Notes: generated by a model not told the origin, from the letters alone. 64,000 nucleotides of DNA from Ottowia sp. (GCF_016703145.1 NZ_JADJCO010000002.1:434001-498000); one strand, 5' to 3'; positions 26,137 to 35,609 are shown, counted from the first letter of the stretch. Made by a program: numbers and translations.

Positions 26137-26535
26137 ATGAACCGCTGCTCGAAACCCTTGAATGCTGCGTTTTTCATAGCTATCTCCGAAATATTGGCGC
26201 TGGCTGGAACGCTTTTTCATTCGAAATCCGAGGCACGGACGCAGCACCTGTTCCCGCACAAGACGCAGCGCGGCAGCCTCACCTTCACCGCGCCGCCTCG
26301 GGTGCTGCTGGACGGCCGGCCCGAGCGCCTGGGCCCCGGCGTGCGCGTGCGCGACGCGCGCAACATGGTGGCGCTGTCGGGCGCGCTGCGCGGCAAGACC
26401 TTCGTCGTCAACTACCTGCGCGATGCGGCCGGCGCGATCCGCGAGGTGTGGATCCTGACGCCCGAGGAAGCGCTGCGCGACCCCGCCGTCGCCGGCGCGC
26501 CGACCGAGCGCGCCACGCCGCGGTACGTCCACTGA
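26137..26535 (+). CDS. Hypothetical protein with repeat-derived N-terminus
   Basis: 132 aa, function unknown. The mature-looking part from about residue 35 (RTQHLFPHKTQRGSLTFTAP ... VRDARNMVALSGALRGKTFV ... REVWILTPEEALRDP) is soluble and beta-rich, resembling small exported proteins I recall next to miaB in Comamonadaceae. The first ~30 residues, where a signal peptide is expected, are encoded by copy 6 of the AT-rich dispersed element and read AAFFIAISEILALAGTLF, a hydrophobic stretch that may act as a substitute signal or anchor. A TAGAAT box at 26088-26093 is a possible -10. 61 bp upstream of miaB. Confidence 0.7.
   Translation: MNRCSKPLNAAFFIAISEILALAGTLFHSKSEARTQHLFPHKTQRGSLTFTAPPRVLLDGRPERLGPGVRVRDARNMVALSGALRGKTFVVNYLRDAAGAIREVWILTPEEALRDPAVAGAPTERATPRYVH
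26167..26226 (+). repeat. AT-rich dispersed element, copy 6
   Basis: GCGTTTTTCATAGCTATCTC, then CGAAATATTGGCGCTGGCTG and TTTTTCATTCGAAA. It lies inside the start of the gene at 26137. Confidence 0.75.
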
Positions 26536-26596
26536 GCGCGCGGCCGGCCGCGCGCCGGCGCATCCCCTCTTTTTTTGCCCACCCCTGAGGACCGCC

Positions 26597-27946
26597 ATGT
26601 CCCGCAAAGTATTCATCAAGACCTTCGGCTGCCAGATGAACGAGTACGACTCGGACAAGATGGCCGACGTGATGGCCGCCGCCGAGGGCTACGAGCCCAC
26701 CGACGACCCCGAGGCCGCCGACCTGATCCTGTTCAACACCTGCTCGGTGCGCGAGAAGGCGCAGGAGAAGGTGTTCAGCGACCTGGGCCGCGTCAAGCAT
26801 CTCAAGAAGAAGGGCGTGCTGATCGGCGTGGGCGGCTGCGTGGCCAGCCAGGAGGGCGAGGCCATCATCGCCCGCGCCCCCTACGTGGACGTGGTGTTCG
26901 GCCCGCAGACCCTGCACCGCCTGCCCGAGCTGCTGGCCGAGCGGCGGCGGCTCGACGCGCCGCAGGTGGACATCCGTTTTCCCGAGATCGAGAAGTTCGA
27001 CCACCTGCCGCCGGCGCGGGTCGAGGGCGCCAGCGCCTTCGTCTCGATCATGGAAGGCTGCTCCAAGTACTGCAGCTACTGCGTCGTGCCCTACACGCGC
27101 GGCGAGGAGTTCAGCCGCCCCTTCGAGGACGTGCTGACCGAAGTCGCCGGCCTGGCCGACCAGGGCGTGAAGGAAGTGACGCTGCTGGGCCAAAACGTCA
27201 ACGCCTACCGCGGTCCGATGGGCGATTCCGGCGAGATCGCCGACTTCGCCACGCTGATCGAGTACGTCGCCGAGATCCCCGGCATCGAGCGCATCCGCTA
27301 CACCACCAGCCACCCCAACGAGTTCACGCCCGCCCTGATCGAGGTGTACGGCAAGGTGGACAAGCTGGCCAGCCACCTGCACCTGCCCGTGCAGCACGGC
27401 AGCGACCGCATCCTGATGGCGATGAAGCGCGGCTACACCGCCATGGAATACAAGAGCATCATCCGCCGCCTGCGCGCCGTGCGCCCCGGCATCAGCCTGT
27501 CGAGCGACTTCATCGTCGGCTTTCCGGGCGAGACCGAGGACGACTTCGCCAAGATGATGAAGCTGATCGACGACGTGGGCTACGACGCCTCCTTCAGCTT
27601 CATCTTCAGTCCGCGCCCCGGCACGCCGGCCGCCAACCTGCACGACGACACGCCGCACGGCGTCAAGCTGGGGCGCCTGCAGCGGCTCCAGGCCGCCATC
27701 GAGCGGAACGTGCGCGCCATCGGCGCCAGCCGCGTCGGCACGGTGCAGCGCATCCTGGTCGAGGGGCCGTCGCGCAAGGACCCGAGCGAGCTGATGGGCC
27801 GCACCGAATGCAACCGCATCGTCAACTTCGACGGCGGGCCGCTGTCGCAGCGGCTGGTGGGCCGCATGATCGATGTGCAGGTGACGCAGGCGCTGCCGCA
27901 TTCGCTGCGCGGGCGGGTGCCGGTCGAGGCGTTTGCCGGACAATGA
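26597..27946 (+). CDS. miaB: tRNA-2-methylthio-N6-dimethylallyladenosine synthase
   Basis: A 449-aa radical-SAM methylthiotransferase that adds the methylthio group at A37 of tRNAs reading UNN codons. The N-terminal cluster domain shows KTFGCQMN, NTCSVREKA and GGCVASQEG; the radical SAM motif is CSKYCSYCVVP (CxxxCxxC); a C-terminal TRAM domain (from about residue 375, GTVQRILVEGPSRKD) binds tRNA. Complete length for the family. A tyrosine phosphatase gene follows. Confidence 0.97.
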   Translation: MSRKVFIKTFGCQMNEYDSDKMADVMAAAEGYEPTDDPEAADLILFNTCSVREKAQEKVFSDLGRVKHLKKKGVLIGVGGCVASQEGEAIIARAPYVDVVFGPQTLHRLPELLAERRRLDAPQVDIRFPEIEKFDHLPPARVEGASAFVSIMEGCSKYCSYCVVPYTRGEEFSRPFEDVLTEVAGLADQGVKEVTLLGQNVNAYRGPMGDSGEIADFATLIEYVAEIPGIERIRYTTSHPNEFTPALIEVYGKVDKLASHLHLPVQHGSDRILMAMKRGYTAMEYKSIIRRLRAVRPGISLSSDFIVGFPGETEDDFAKMMKLIDDVGYDASFSFIFSPRPGTPAANLHDDTPHGVKLGRLQRLQAAIERNVRAIGASRVGTVQRILVEGPSRKDPSELMGRTECNRIVNFDGGPLSQRLVGRMIDVQVTQALPHSLRGRVPVEAFAGQ

Positions 27947-27976
27947 ACGGTTTTTCGTGTTGACCCGATCGCCGCC

Positions 27977-28732
27977 ATGACCTTGCCTCCCGACCGATCC
28001 CTGCGCCTGTCCGGCGCCAGCAACTTCCGCGACCTCGGCGGCTACGCCGGCCTGGGCGGGCGCCCGGTGCGCTGGCGGCGCCTGTTCCGCTCCGACCACC
28101 TGGCGGCGCTCACCCCCCAGGACGGCGAGGCGCTGCAGTCGCTGGGCGTGGCGCGCGTGTTCGACTTCCGCGGCGTGTCCGAGCGCGCCGCCGTGCCCTA
28201 CGACCTGCCCGGCGTGGCACAGCACCCGCTGCCCATCGAACCCACGGTGGTGCAGGGCCTGCGCAGCCTCGTCGAGGCCGGCGAGACGCTCACCGCCGAG
28301 CGCACCGTGGTCCTGATGCAGCAGACCTACCGCAACTTCGTGCACCACAACGCGCCGCGCTTCGGCGAGCTGTTCGCGCACCTGCTGGCCAGCGACGCGC
28401 CGCTGGTCTTCCATTGCACCGCCGGCAAGGACCGCACCGGCTTCGCCGCCGCCATGATCCTGCTGGCCCTGGGCGTGCCGCGCGGCGTGGTGATGCAGGA
28501 CTACCTGCTGACCAACGACCTCTTCCGCATGCCGGCGGCGGACGGCGGGTACGCCCCGGCCGAGGTGATGAACGTGCTCTGGCGCGTGCAGGAGGAGTTT
28601 CTCGACGCCGCGCTGCACGCGGTGGACGAGGACTTCGGCGGCGTCGATGCCTACCTCGCGCGCGAGCTGGGCGTGGGCGCGCCCGAGCGCGCGCGGCTGG
28701 CGCTGCTCTATCTGACGGACGGTGCGCGGTAA
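27977..28732 (+). CDS. Tyrosine-protein phosphatase (CX5R family)
   Basis: A 251-aa protein of the bacterial Tyr/dual-specificity phosphatase family (Y_phosphatase3 type). The opening GASNFRDLGGYAG and the P-loop HCTAGKDRTG (CX5R, catalytic Cys and Arg) are diagnostic. No signal peptide. Substrate unknown. It lies 30 bp after miaB. The stop codon TAA at 28730-28732 adjoins an AT-rich dispersed element. Confidence 0.87.
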   Translation: MTLPPDRSLRLSGASNFRDLGGYAGLGGRPVRWRRLFRSDHLAALTPQDGEALQSLGVARVFDFRGVSERAAVPYDLPGVAQHPLPIEPTVVQGLRSLVEAGETLTAERTVVLMQQTYRNFVHHNAPRFGELFAHLLASDAPLVFHCTAGKDRTGFAAAMILLALGVPRGVVMQDYLLTNDLFRMPAADGGYAPAEVMNVLWRVQEEFLDAALHAVDEDFGGVDAYLARELGVGAPERARLALLYLTDGAR

Positions 28733-28788
28733 CTATCTATTTGATAGCTGTTCGCGCTGGACTGGCGCGGGCTGAAAGCGTACTACTT
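28732..28788 (+). repeat. AT-rich dispersed element, copy 7
   Basis: ACTATCTATTTGATAGCTGT, then TCGCGCTGGACTGGCGCGGG. Its right end supplies the lspA stop codon (TAG, minus strand, 28783-28785). Confidence 0.8.
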
Positions 28789-29298
28789 GCCGCGCCGCAC
28801 GCGGCGCAGCTCGTCCAGGATCAGGCCGATGGCGCCGGCGGTGATGGCGGCGTCGGCCAGGTTGAAGGCGGGGAAGTGGCCGCGGTAGAACAGCGGGCTC
28901 AGAAAGGACCAGTGGAAGTCCAGGAAGTCCACCACGTAGCCGTGCATCAGCCGGTCGAGCACGTTGCCCACCGCGCCGCCCAGGATCATGCTGAGCGAGA
29001 AGGCGAACAGCTTCTGCCCCGGATGCGAGCGCAGCAGCCAGACGATGAAGCCCGAGGCCGCCGCCGCCAGGGCGACGAAGAACCAGCGCTGCCAGCCGCC
29101 GGCGCCGGCCAGGAACGAGAACGCCGCGCCGGTGTTGTGGGCGCGCACGATGTTGAAGAAGCCGGTGACATGGGTCGCGTCGCCCAGCCGGTAGTGGCCC
29201 AGGATCAGCCACTTGGTGAACTGGTCCAGCACCACCACCAGCGCGGCCAGCGCCAGCCACAGGCCCAGACGCGCGCCCGAGGCGTTGGAGCGGGGCAT
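28783..29298 (-). CDS. lspA: Lipoprotein signal peptidase (signal peptidase II)
   Basis: A 171-aa aspartyl protease with four membrane helices that cleaves prolipoproteins after lipidation. The catalytic Asp residues are in GGAVGNVLDR and FPAFNLADAAI. The start ATG at 29298 overlaps the ileS stop (TGATG), the classic ileS-lspA arrangement, so the longer upstream frame is rejected. The stop lies in a dispersed repeat. Confidence 0.95.
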   Translation of the reverse strand: MPRSNASGARLGLWLALAALVVVLDQFTKWLILGHYRLGDATHVTGFFNIVRAHNTGAAFSFLAGAGGWQRWFFVALAAAASGFIVWLLRSHPGQKLFAFSLSMILGGAVGNVLDRLMHGYVVDFLDFHWSFLSPLFYRGHFPAFNLADAAITAGAIGLILDELRRVRRGK

Positions 29299-32137
29299 CA
29301 GGCGACCGTCCTCGGCTCGCCCGGGCCGTGCAGGTTGCTGACGCAGCGTCCGCAGAGGGTGGGGTGCGCGGGCTCGGCGCCGACGTCGGCGCGGTAGTGC
29401 CAGCAGCGCTCGCATTTGGGGTCTTTCGAGGCTTCGGCCTGCACGGACAAAGCGCCTTCAGCGATCAGTTCGATAGCGGACGTGATGAACACGAACTTCA
29501 GGTCGTCGCCCAGCGAGGCCAGCAGCGCGTGGTCCTCCGGCGCCACGGTGAGGCGCACGCTGGCCTGCAGCGACGAGCCCACGGCGCCTTGCGCGCGCAC
29601 CGCCTCGATCTCCTTGTTCACCGCATCGCGGATCTCGCCGATGCGCGCCCACTTGGCCAGCAGCCCCTCGTCGGGCGTCCCCAGGTCGCTGAAGGTCTCC
29701 ATGAAGATCGACTCGGACCGGCCGGCCAGCTTCCACGCCTCCTCGGCCGTGAAGCTGAGGAAGGGCGCCATCCAGCGCAGCATGGCCTGGGTGATCTGCC
29801 ACAGCGCGGTCTGCGCGCTGCGTCGCGCGCGCGAGCCGGGCGCCGTGGTGTAGAGCCGGTCCTTCAGCACGTCCAGGTAGAAGGCGCCCAGATCCTCGGA
29901 GCAGAAGACCTGCAGCTTGGCCACCACCGGGTGGAACTCGTAGACCTTGTAGTGCGCCAGCACCTCCTGCTGGAACTCGGCCGCGCGCGACAGCGCCCAG
30001 CGGTCGATCTCGAACAGCTCCGCGAGCGGCACCGCGTCCTTCGCGATGTCGAAGTCGCTGGTGTTGGCCAGCAGGAAGCGCAGCGTGTTGCGGATGCGGC
30101 GGTAGGCGTCGACCACGCGCGCCAGGATCTTGTCGTCGCCGGCGATGTCGCCCGAGTAGTCGCTGGCGGCCACCCACAGGCGGATGATCTCGGCGCCCAG
30201 CTTCTTGTTGATCTCTTGAGGATCGATGCCGTTGCCCAGCGACTTGCTCATCTTGCGGCCCTGGCTGTCCACCGTGAAGCCGTGCGTCAGCAGGCCCCGG
30301 TAGGGTGCGCGGCCTTCCAGCGCGCAGGCCAGCAGCAGCGAGCTGTGGAACCAGCCGCGGTGCTGGTCGTGGCCTTCCAGGTACAGGTCGGCCTCGGGGC
30401 CGCTGTCGTGGTGGTTGTCGGGGTGCGTGCCGCGCAGCACGTGGAAGAAGGTGGAGCCGGAGTCGAACCACACCTCCAGGATGTCGCTGCTCTTGGTGTA
30501 GTGCGGCGCGTCCTCGGCGCCGAGGATCTCCTCGGCCGTCACGCGGCTCCAGGCCTCGATGCCACCCTTCTCGACGATGTCGGCGGCCTGGTCCAGGATC
30601 TCCATCGTGCGCGGGTGCAGCTCGCCCGTGTCCTTGTGCAGGAAGAAGGGGATCGGCACGCCCCAGCTGCGCTGGCGCGAGATGCACCAGTCGGGCCGGC
30701 CCGCGATCATGTCGCGCAGGCGCGCCTGGCCGTTCTGGGGGTAGAAGTGGGTGTGCTCGATGGCCTCCAGCGCGGTCTGGCGCAGCGTCTTGGCGGGCTT
30801 CTCGCCCGGCTGGGTGAACACGCCCTCGCCCTCGTCCATGCGGATGAACCACTGCGCCGCGGCGCGGTAGATCACCGGCGTCTTGTGGCGCCAGCAGTGC
30901 GGGTAGCTGTGGCCGAGGGCGGACGTGGCCAGCAGCCGGCCGGCCGCCCGCAGCGCGTCGATGATGACCGGCACGGCCTTCCAGATGTTCTGGCCGCCGA
31001 ACAGGGGGAAGTCGGCGGCGTAGCTGCCGTTGCCCTGCACCGGGTTGAGGATGTCGTCGTAGGCCAGCCCGTGCGCCACGCAGGAGTTGAAGTCGTCCAG
31101 GCCGTAGGCGGGCGAGGAGTGGACCACGCCGGTGCCGTCGGTGGCGGTGGCGTAGTCGGCCAGGTACACGGGCGAGAGGCGCCGGTAGCCCGCGTCCACG
31201 CCGTACAGCGGGTGTTCGAATTCGAGGCCGCCCAGCTTCTCGCCCGGGCCGTGGCGAGCACCCGGCCCTGCAGGCCCCAGCGCCCCAGGCAGCTTTCCAC
31301 CAGCGACTCGGCCACGATCAGCAGGCCGCGCCCGGTATCGACCAGCGCGTACACCAGCTCGGGGTTGAGGTTGAGCGCCTGGTTGGCCGGGATGGTCCAG
31401 GCGGTGGTGGTCCAGATGACGGCGAAGATGTCCCTGGCCGGCGCGGGCAGGCCGAAGGCGGCCGCCACCCGGTCCGGCGCGTGCGCCCTGAAGGCCACGT
31501 CCAGCGTCTGGCTCTTCTTGTCCTGGTACTCGATCTCGAACTCGGCCAGCGACGAGCCGCAGTCGAAGCACCAGTACACCGGCTTCAGGCCCCGGTAGAC
31601 GAAGCCGCGCTCGATCACCTTCTTGAACGCGCGGATCTCGCCCGCCTCGTTGGCGAAGTCCATCGTCTTGTAGGGGTGCGTCCACTCGCCCAGCACGCCC
31701 AGGCGCTGGAAGTCGGCCATCTGCTGGGCGATCTGCCCGGTGGCGTAGGCGCGGCTTTTGGCCTGCATGTCGTCGCGGCCGAGGTTGCGGCCGTGCTTCT
31801 TCTCGATCGCGTTCTCGATCGGCAGGCCGTGGCAGTCCCAGCCGGGCACGTACAGCGCGTCGAAGCCCTCCAGCTGGCGCGCCTTGGTGATCATGTCCTT
31901 GAGGATCTTGTTCACCGCGTGGCCCATGTGGATCTGGCCGTTGGCATACGGCGGGCCGTCGTGCAGGATGAACTTGGGCCGGCCGGCGCGGGCGTCGCGC
32001 AGGCGCTTGTACAGGCCCTCGTCGTTCCACGCCTTGGCCCAGCCCGGCTCGCGCTTGGGCAGGTCGCCGCGCATGGGGAAGGGCGTGTCGGGCAGGTTGA
32101 GCGTGCTGCGGTAGTCGGTCTTGGTGTCGGTGCTCAT
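29298..32137 (-). CDS. ileS: Isoleucyl-tRNA synthetase (one-base frameshift as read)
   Basis: A class I synthetase charging tRNA-Ile, about 946 aa when the frame is restored. It contains PPYANGQIHMGHA (HIGH motif), the editing domain with WTTTAWTIPANQAL, KMSKSLGNG, and the C-terminal zinc site CERCWHYR...CGRC. The frame breaks at the CCC at 31243-31245 (plus strand): upstream ends ...RVLATAR, downstream resumes EKLGGLEFEHPLYG; one added base joins them. As ileS is essential, a sequence error is the best explanation. Near the C-terminus, residues AIELIAEGALSVQAEASKDP are encoded by copy 8 of the dispersed element. Operon ileS-lspA, with ribF upstream. Confidence 0.95.
29421..29476 (-). repeat. 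AT-rich dispersed element, copy 8 (in frame inside ileS)
   Basis: Minus-strand reading GAACTGATCGCTGAAGGCGC, then TTTGTCCGTGCAGGCCGAAG and CCTCGAAAGAC. The last part matches copy 2 in tilS closely. It lies just before the zinc-binding tail. Confidence 0.65.
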
Positions 32138-32150
32138 GTCGCTGAGGGGC

Positions 32151-32210
32151 TGAAATTTGAATGAAAGCGTGCCGGCGGGGCCCAGCTTGCGCCGGGAGCT
32201 ATGGAAACAG
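32151..32210 (-). repeat. AT-rich dispersed element, copy 9 (ribF-ileS gap)
   Basis: Minus-strand CTGTTTCCATAGCTCCCGGC, then GCAAGCTGGGCCCCGCCGGC and CTTTCATTCAAA. The TAG in CATAGC would be the ribF stop after frame correction. Confidence 0.65.
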
Positions 32211-33301
32211 GAGGGGGGCAGGGTGCGGGCCGAACGCCGTCGGAATTCGGTCGCGCGTGGCCGCCCGGCGGGTTTCGCGGGGCCGCGAACCAGGCGCGCG
32301 CATCGAGGCAGTCGCGCGCGATGCCCTCGGTCAGCGCCGCCAGGCTGTGATAGCGCAGCTCGTCGTGCAGTTTGTGCAGCAGTTCCACGCGGATGATTTT
32401 ACCGTAGCCCCCTCGGCGCCCAGGTGCGCGGGCCATTGCAGGCAGTGCGTCTCCAGCAGCACGCGGCCGCCGTTGACGTCGTGCGGGTCCAGCGACGGCC
32501 GCACGCCCAGGTTGGCCACGCCGGGCAGGGGCTGGTCGGCCAGGCCGTGCACCCGCACCACGAAGATGCCGCTGGCGGCCGGCTTCCAGTGCGCGCGGCG
32601 CGAAAAGCGCAGGTTGAGCGTGCGAAAGCCATCGCCCGCGCCGGCGTGGGATTCGGCCAGCGCGCGGCCCAGCTTGCGCCCGTGCACCACGTGGCCGCTG
32701 ATGGCATAGGGCCGGCCCAGCAGCGCCGCCGCCTCGTCCATGCGGCCGCGGCCAGCGCCTCGCGCACGGCCGACGACGACACGCGCTGGCCGTGCAGCGT
32801 GGCACCGGGGTCGTCAATGCGGTAGGACTGCATGCGCGCCACGTCGAAGCCGTGCCGCTGCCCGGCGGCGTCGAGCATGGCGTAGTCGCCCGCGCGTTTG
32901 GCGCCGAAGCGGAAGTCGTCGCCCACCAGCACGTAGCGCACCCCCAGGCCGCGCACCAGCATGTCGTCGATGAAGGCCTCGGGCGGCTGGCTGGCGAGGC
33001 GGGCGTTGAAGGGCAGCACCAGCGCCTGGTCGATGCCGCAGCGCGCCAGCTCGCCCAGCTTGTCGCGCAGCGTGGCGATGCGCGCCGGCGCCAGCTCGGG
33101 CTTGCCCAGCACGGCGGCGAAGTAGTCGCGCGGGTGCGGCTCGAAGGTCATCACGCAGCTCGGCACGCCGCGGTGCGCGGCCTCGGCGCGCAGCAGCGCC
33201 AGCATGGCCTGGTGGCCGCGGTGCACGCCGTCGAAATTGCCGATGGTGAGGGCGCAGCCGGGCGCGATGCCAGGGTGGCGCAGGCCGCGGAAGATCTTCA
33301 T
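32199..33301 (-). CDS. ribF: Bifunctional riboflavin kinase/FAD synthetase RibF (three frameshifts as read)
   Basis: Makes FMN and FAD from riboflavin. The nucleotidyltransferase half is intact (ALTIGNFDGVHRGHQAML, VMTFEPHPRDYF, GVRYVLVGDDFRFGAKRAGD). The kinase half is split: MDEAAALLGRPYAISGHVVH, GVRPSLDPHDVNGGRVLLET and RVELLHKLHDELRYHSL lie in shifted frames. One missing base near 32746, one missing near 32406 and one extra in GGGG at 32279-32282 restore one frame ending ...TRDRI...LLFP at a TAG (32199-32201). Corrected length about 367 aa. ATG at 33301 fits the conserved MKIFRGL start. The gene is normally essential, so errors are likely. Upstream of ileS, as in many proteobacteria. Confidence 0.9.
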
Positions 33302-33307
33302 GGAGTA

Positions 33308-33358
33308 TGTTTTTGATAGCGCCAGGCGCAAGCCAGATCGCGGCCCAGCCGCGAAAGT
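33308..33358 (+). repeat. AT-rich dispersed element, copy 10
   Basis: TGTTTTTGATAGCGCCAGGC, then GCAAGCCAGATCGCGGCCCA. It lies immediately upstream of ribF. Confidence 0.65.
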
Positions 33359-33449
33359 GTCACGAAAAGCGAGTATATTGCGTTGGTGTCACCGGCACTG
33401 GCAACGCCGGCCCTCAACACGGATGGTGTCCTGCAAAAGGAGTCGTTTT

Positions 33450-34007
33450 GTGAAGGTGCTCAAGCTGTCGGCCCAAGGGCTGCCGCAATCGTGGATCTCG
33501 CTGGAGCAGGCGGTGATCCACTACGCCGCCGAAGAGGTGCGGTGGGAGGCCGGCGGCCAGGTCGCGGTCTTCCGCGGCGGGCACAACGCCGTCACCGGCG
33601 CGCAGTCCATCATCACCGTCAACAGCATCATCGGCACGCGCGGCGTGCCCGGCATCAACCCGTTCGACCTGCGCCCCGGCCTCACCAACGCCAAGCTGTT
33701 CGCCCGCGACCGCAACGTCTGCGCCTACTGCGGCGGCCATTTCCACGAGCCCGACCTGACGCGCGAGCACATCGTGCCCCTGGCCCAGAACGGGCGCGAC
33801 GCCTGGATGAACGTCGTCACCGCCTGCCGCGCCTGCAACCACCGCAAGAGCAACCGCACCCCCGAACAGGCGCGCATGCCCCTGCTGTACGCCCCCTACG
33901 TGCCCAGCCTGTGGGAGGACTTCATCCTGCGCAACCGCCGCATCCTGGCGGACCAGATGGAGTTTTTGATGGCGCACCTGCCCAGGTCTTCGCGCCTGCA
34001 TGGCTGA
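33450..34007 (+). CDS. HNH endonuclease
   Basis: A 185-aa HNH nuclease of the McrA-like group widespread in Proteobacteria (often annotated only as HNH endonuclease). The zinc-bound HNH core is VCAYCGGHF ... LTREHIVPLAQNG ... WMNVVTACRACNHRKSNRTP, with two CxxC pairs. The start is a GTG at 33450 preceded by AAGGAG at 7-nt spacing; a longer upstream frame lacks support. Its role (repair, defence or other) is unknown. It stands alone after ribF. Confidence 0.87.
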   Translation: MKVLKLSAQGLPQSWISLEQAVIHYAAEEVRWEAGGQVAVFRGGHNAVTGAQSIITVNSIIGTRGVPGINPFDLRPGLTNAKLFARDRNVCAYCGGHFHEPDLTREHIVPLAQNGRDAWMNVVTACRACNHRKSNRTPEQARMPLLYAPYVPSLWEDFILRNRRILADQMEFLMAHLPRSSRLHG

Positions 34008-34087
34008 AGGGCATCGCGCCCTTGCACTCGGCCCCGCGCGGCCTGAGATGAAACCACCGGCCACGCGCCACACGCTGGCAGCCTCTT

Positions 34088-34190
34088 CCTCCTCGCGGGA
34101 GAGGGGGCGCGGGCGATCGGCACTGCGCTGAAAGCAAGCGTTGCCCCCCTCTCCCCAGCCCTCTCCCGCGAGGGGAGAGGGGGCAATGCC
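34088..34190. repeat. Inverted repeat cluster of the CTCTCCC/GGGAGAG type
   Basis: 34141-34186 can fold into a long hairpin (TTGCCCCC...GGGGGCAA, inner CCCTCTCCC/GGGGAGAGGG), and 34096-34113 carries the inverse of its right half. I recall such CTCTCCC-type palindromes being common intergenic repeats in many betaproteobacteria. The gap 34008-34293 holds nothing else evident. Confidence 0.6.
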
Positions 34191-34293
34191 TGCACCGTTT
34201 CATCGACTGCGGGCGGCGCGCAGCGCGGTGGAGCAACTGAAATGAATTCGGGTATGTCCTTGCGACGGGTTGTTGGGTATCATCGGCAATACC

Positions 34294-34728
34294 ATGCCAG
34301 CGCTGCCACGCATCGTCATCGACACCAACGTGGTGGTGGCCGCGCTGCGCTCGCGTTCAGGCTGGTCGTTCGAGTTGTTGTCGCTGCTCGATCAGGGGCG
34401 CTTCCAGCACGTGGTCACGGTGCCGCTGGCCATGGAATACGAAGACGTGCTGTCGCGGCCCGGCATGGTGCGGGTTTCGGCATCGGCCGTGCACGACGTG
34501 CTGGACTACCTGTGCGCCACGGCCCTGCGCCAGCCCGTGCATTTCCTGTGGCGCCCGCGACTGGCCGACGTGAGGGACGACATGGTGCTGGAAGCCGCCG
34601 TGAACGGCCAATGCCAGTTCATCGTCACCTGGAACGTGCGGGATTTCGCGGCGGCGGCGTCCACGCTCGGGATCGCGGTCGTCGATCCGCCCACTTTCCT
34701 GAACTCGCCCCTGGAGGAAACGCCATGA
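34294..34728 (+). CDS. PIN-domain toxin component (COG1569-like)
   Basis: A 144-aa PIN-fold putative RNase of a toxin-antitoxin pair. Acidic residues expected to bind metal are in RIVIDTNVVVAAL (D), MEYEDVL (E) and ADVRDDMVLEAAV / WNVRDF (D). ATG at 34294 fits the family start; its stop overlaps the next start as ATGA. The order is toxin first, then the RHH antitoxin. Confidence 0.85.
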   Translation: MPALPRIVIDTNVVVAALRSRSGWSFELLSLLDQGRFQHVVTVPLAMEYEDVLSRPGMVRVSASAVHDVLDYLCATALRQPVHFLWRPRLADVRDDMVLEAAVNGQCQFIVTWNVRDFAAAASTLGIAVVDPPTFLNSPLEETP

Positions 34729-34970
34729 GCACCCTGTCCATCCGCTTGCCCGAGTCGCTGCACAAGAACGCCAAGGTGTATGCGAGCCAGGAAGGCATCT
34801 CTGTCAACCAGCTCATCAGCACCGCGCTGGCCGAGAAGCTGTCGGCACTGGCCGCCGTGGACTATCTGGAGCAGCGCGCCGCGCGTGGCAGCCGCGCGCG
34901 CTTCGATGCCGCGCTGGCCTCGGTGCCCGAAGCCGAGGCCGAGCCGCGGGATCGCAAGGCGCCCCGCTGA
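34725..34970 (+). CDS. Ribbon-helix-helix antitoxin (HicB/Arc-like)
   Basis: An 81-aa protein with an N-terminal ribbon-helix-helix (STLSIRLPESLHKNAKVYAS, then QEGISVNQLISTALAEKL) and a flexible C-terminal tail likely to bind the PIN toxin. Shine-Dalgarno GGAGG is about 8 nt upstream. It overlaps the PIN gene (ATGA) and the following kinase gene (TGATG), so three genes are coupled. Confidence 0.85.
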   Translation: MSTLSIRLPESLHKNAKVYASQEGISVNQLISTALAEKLSALAAVDYLEQRAARGSRARFDAALASVPEAEAEPRDRKAPR

Positions 34971-35563
34971 TGCCCATGCCTTCCCTGATCTTCTTCTGCG
35001 GCCACGCCGGCACCGGCAAGACCACCCTGGCGAAGCGCGCGCTGGCCGCCCTGCGCGCGCGCGGCGCCGACGCGCCCTGCCTGCTGGACAAGGACACCCT
35101 GTACGGCGACTACAGCGCCGCCGTCATGGGCGTGCTCACCGGCGACCCCAACGACCGCGACAGCCCGCTGTACCTGCGGCACCTGCGCGACCCCGAGTAC
35201 GGCGGCCTGCTGAAGACCGCGCGCGAGAACCTGTCCCTGGGCGTCGGCGCCATCGTCGTCGGCCCCCTGTCGCGCGAGGTGCGCGACCACCGCCTGGCCG
35301 ACCGCGCCTGGCTGGGCGTGGAGGACGGCGTGCGGGTGCGCATCGTCTGGGTGCACCTGGACGAGGCCGAGGCGCGCCGCCGCATCCAGGCGCGCGGCAA
35401 CCCCAACGACGCCTGGAAGCTGGCGCACTGGGACGACTACCGCACCCGCCTGTTCCTGCCCACGGCGGCCGACTACCCCGAGCTGCTGCTGTTCGACAAC
35501 ACCGCGCCCGCGGACGGGGACTTCGACCGCCTGGTGGACGGGCTGATGCCAGCGGCTGGCTGA
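34970..35563 (+). CDS. P-loop NTPase/kinase of the AAA_33 (zeta-toxin-like) type
   Basis: A 197-aa P-loop protein with Walker A GHAGTGKTTLAKRAL (about residues 11-25), CLLDKDTLYGDYS, and a lid-like Arg stretch EAEARRRIQARGNPNDAWK. The fold resembles small kinases such as adenylylsulfate kinase, chloramphenicol phosphotransferase or zeta toxin; the substrate cannot be told. The ATG overlaps the antitoxin stop, so it is translated from the same mRNA as the PIN/RHH pair. Whether it takes part in that system is open. Confidence 0.75.
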   Translation: MPMPSLIFFCGHAGTGKTTLAKRALAALRARGADAPCLLDKDTLYGDYSAAVMGVLTGDPNDRDSPLYLRHLRDPEYGGLLKTARENLSLGVGAIVVGPLSREVRDHRLADRAWLGVEDGVRVRIVWVHLDEAEARRRIQARGNPNDAWKLAHWDDYRTRLFLPTAADYPELLLFDNTAPADGDFDRLVDGLMPAAG

Positions 35564-35609
35564 CGGGTGTCGCGCTTCACCGGCCGGCCCGGTGACTCGG
35601 TGCCGGGTT

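Noticed and set aside
29328..31598. 756-codon plus-strand frame opposite ileS
   Set aside because: Antisense shadow; the minus strand has all the synthetase motifs.
30872..32137. ileS split read as two separate genes or programmed frameshifting
   Set aside because: No slippery heptamer or stimulatory structure is evident, and similar one-base indels occur in unrelated genes nearby; a sequence error is simpler.
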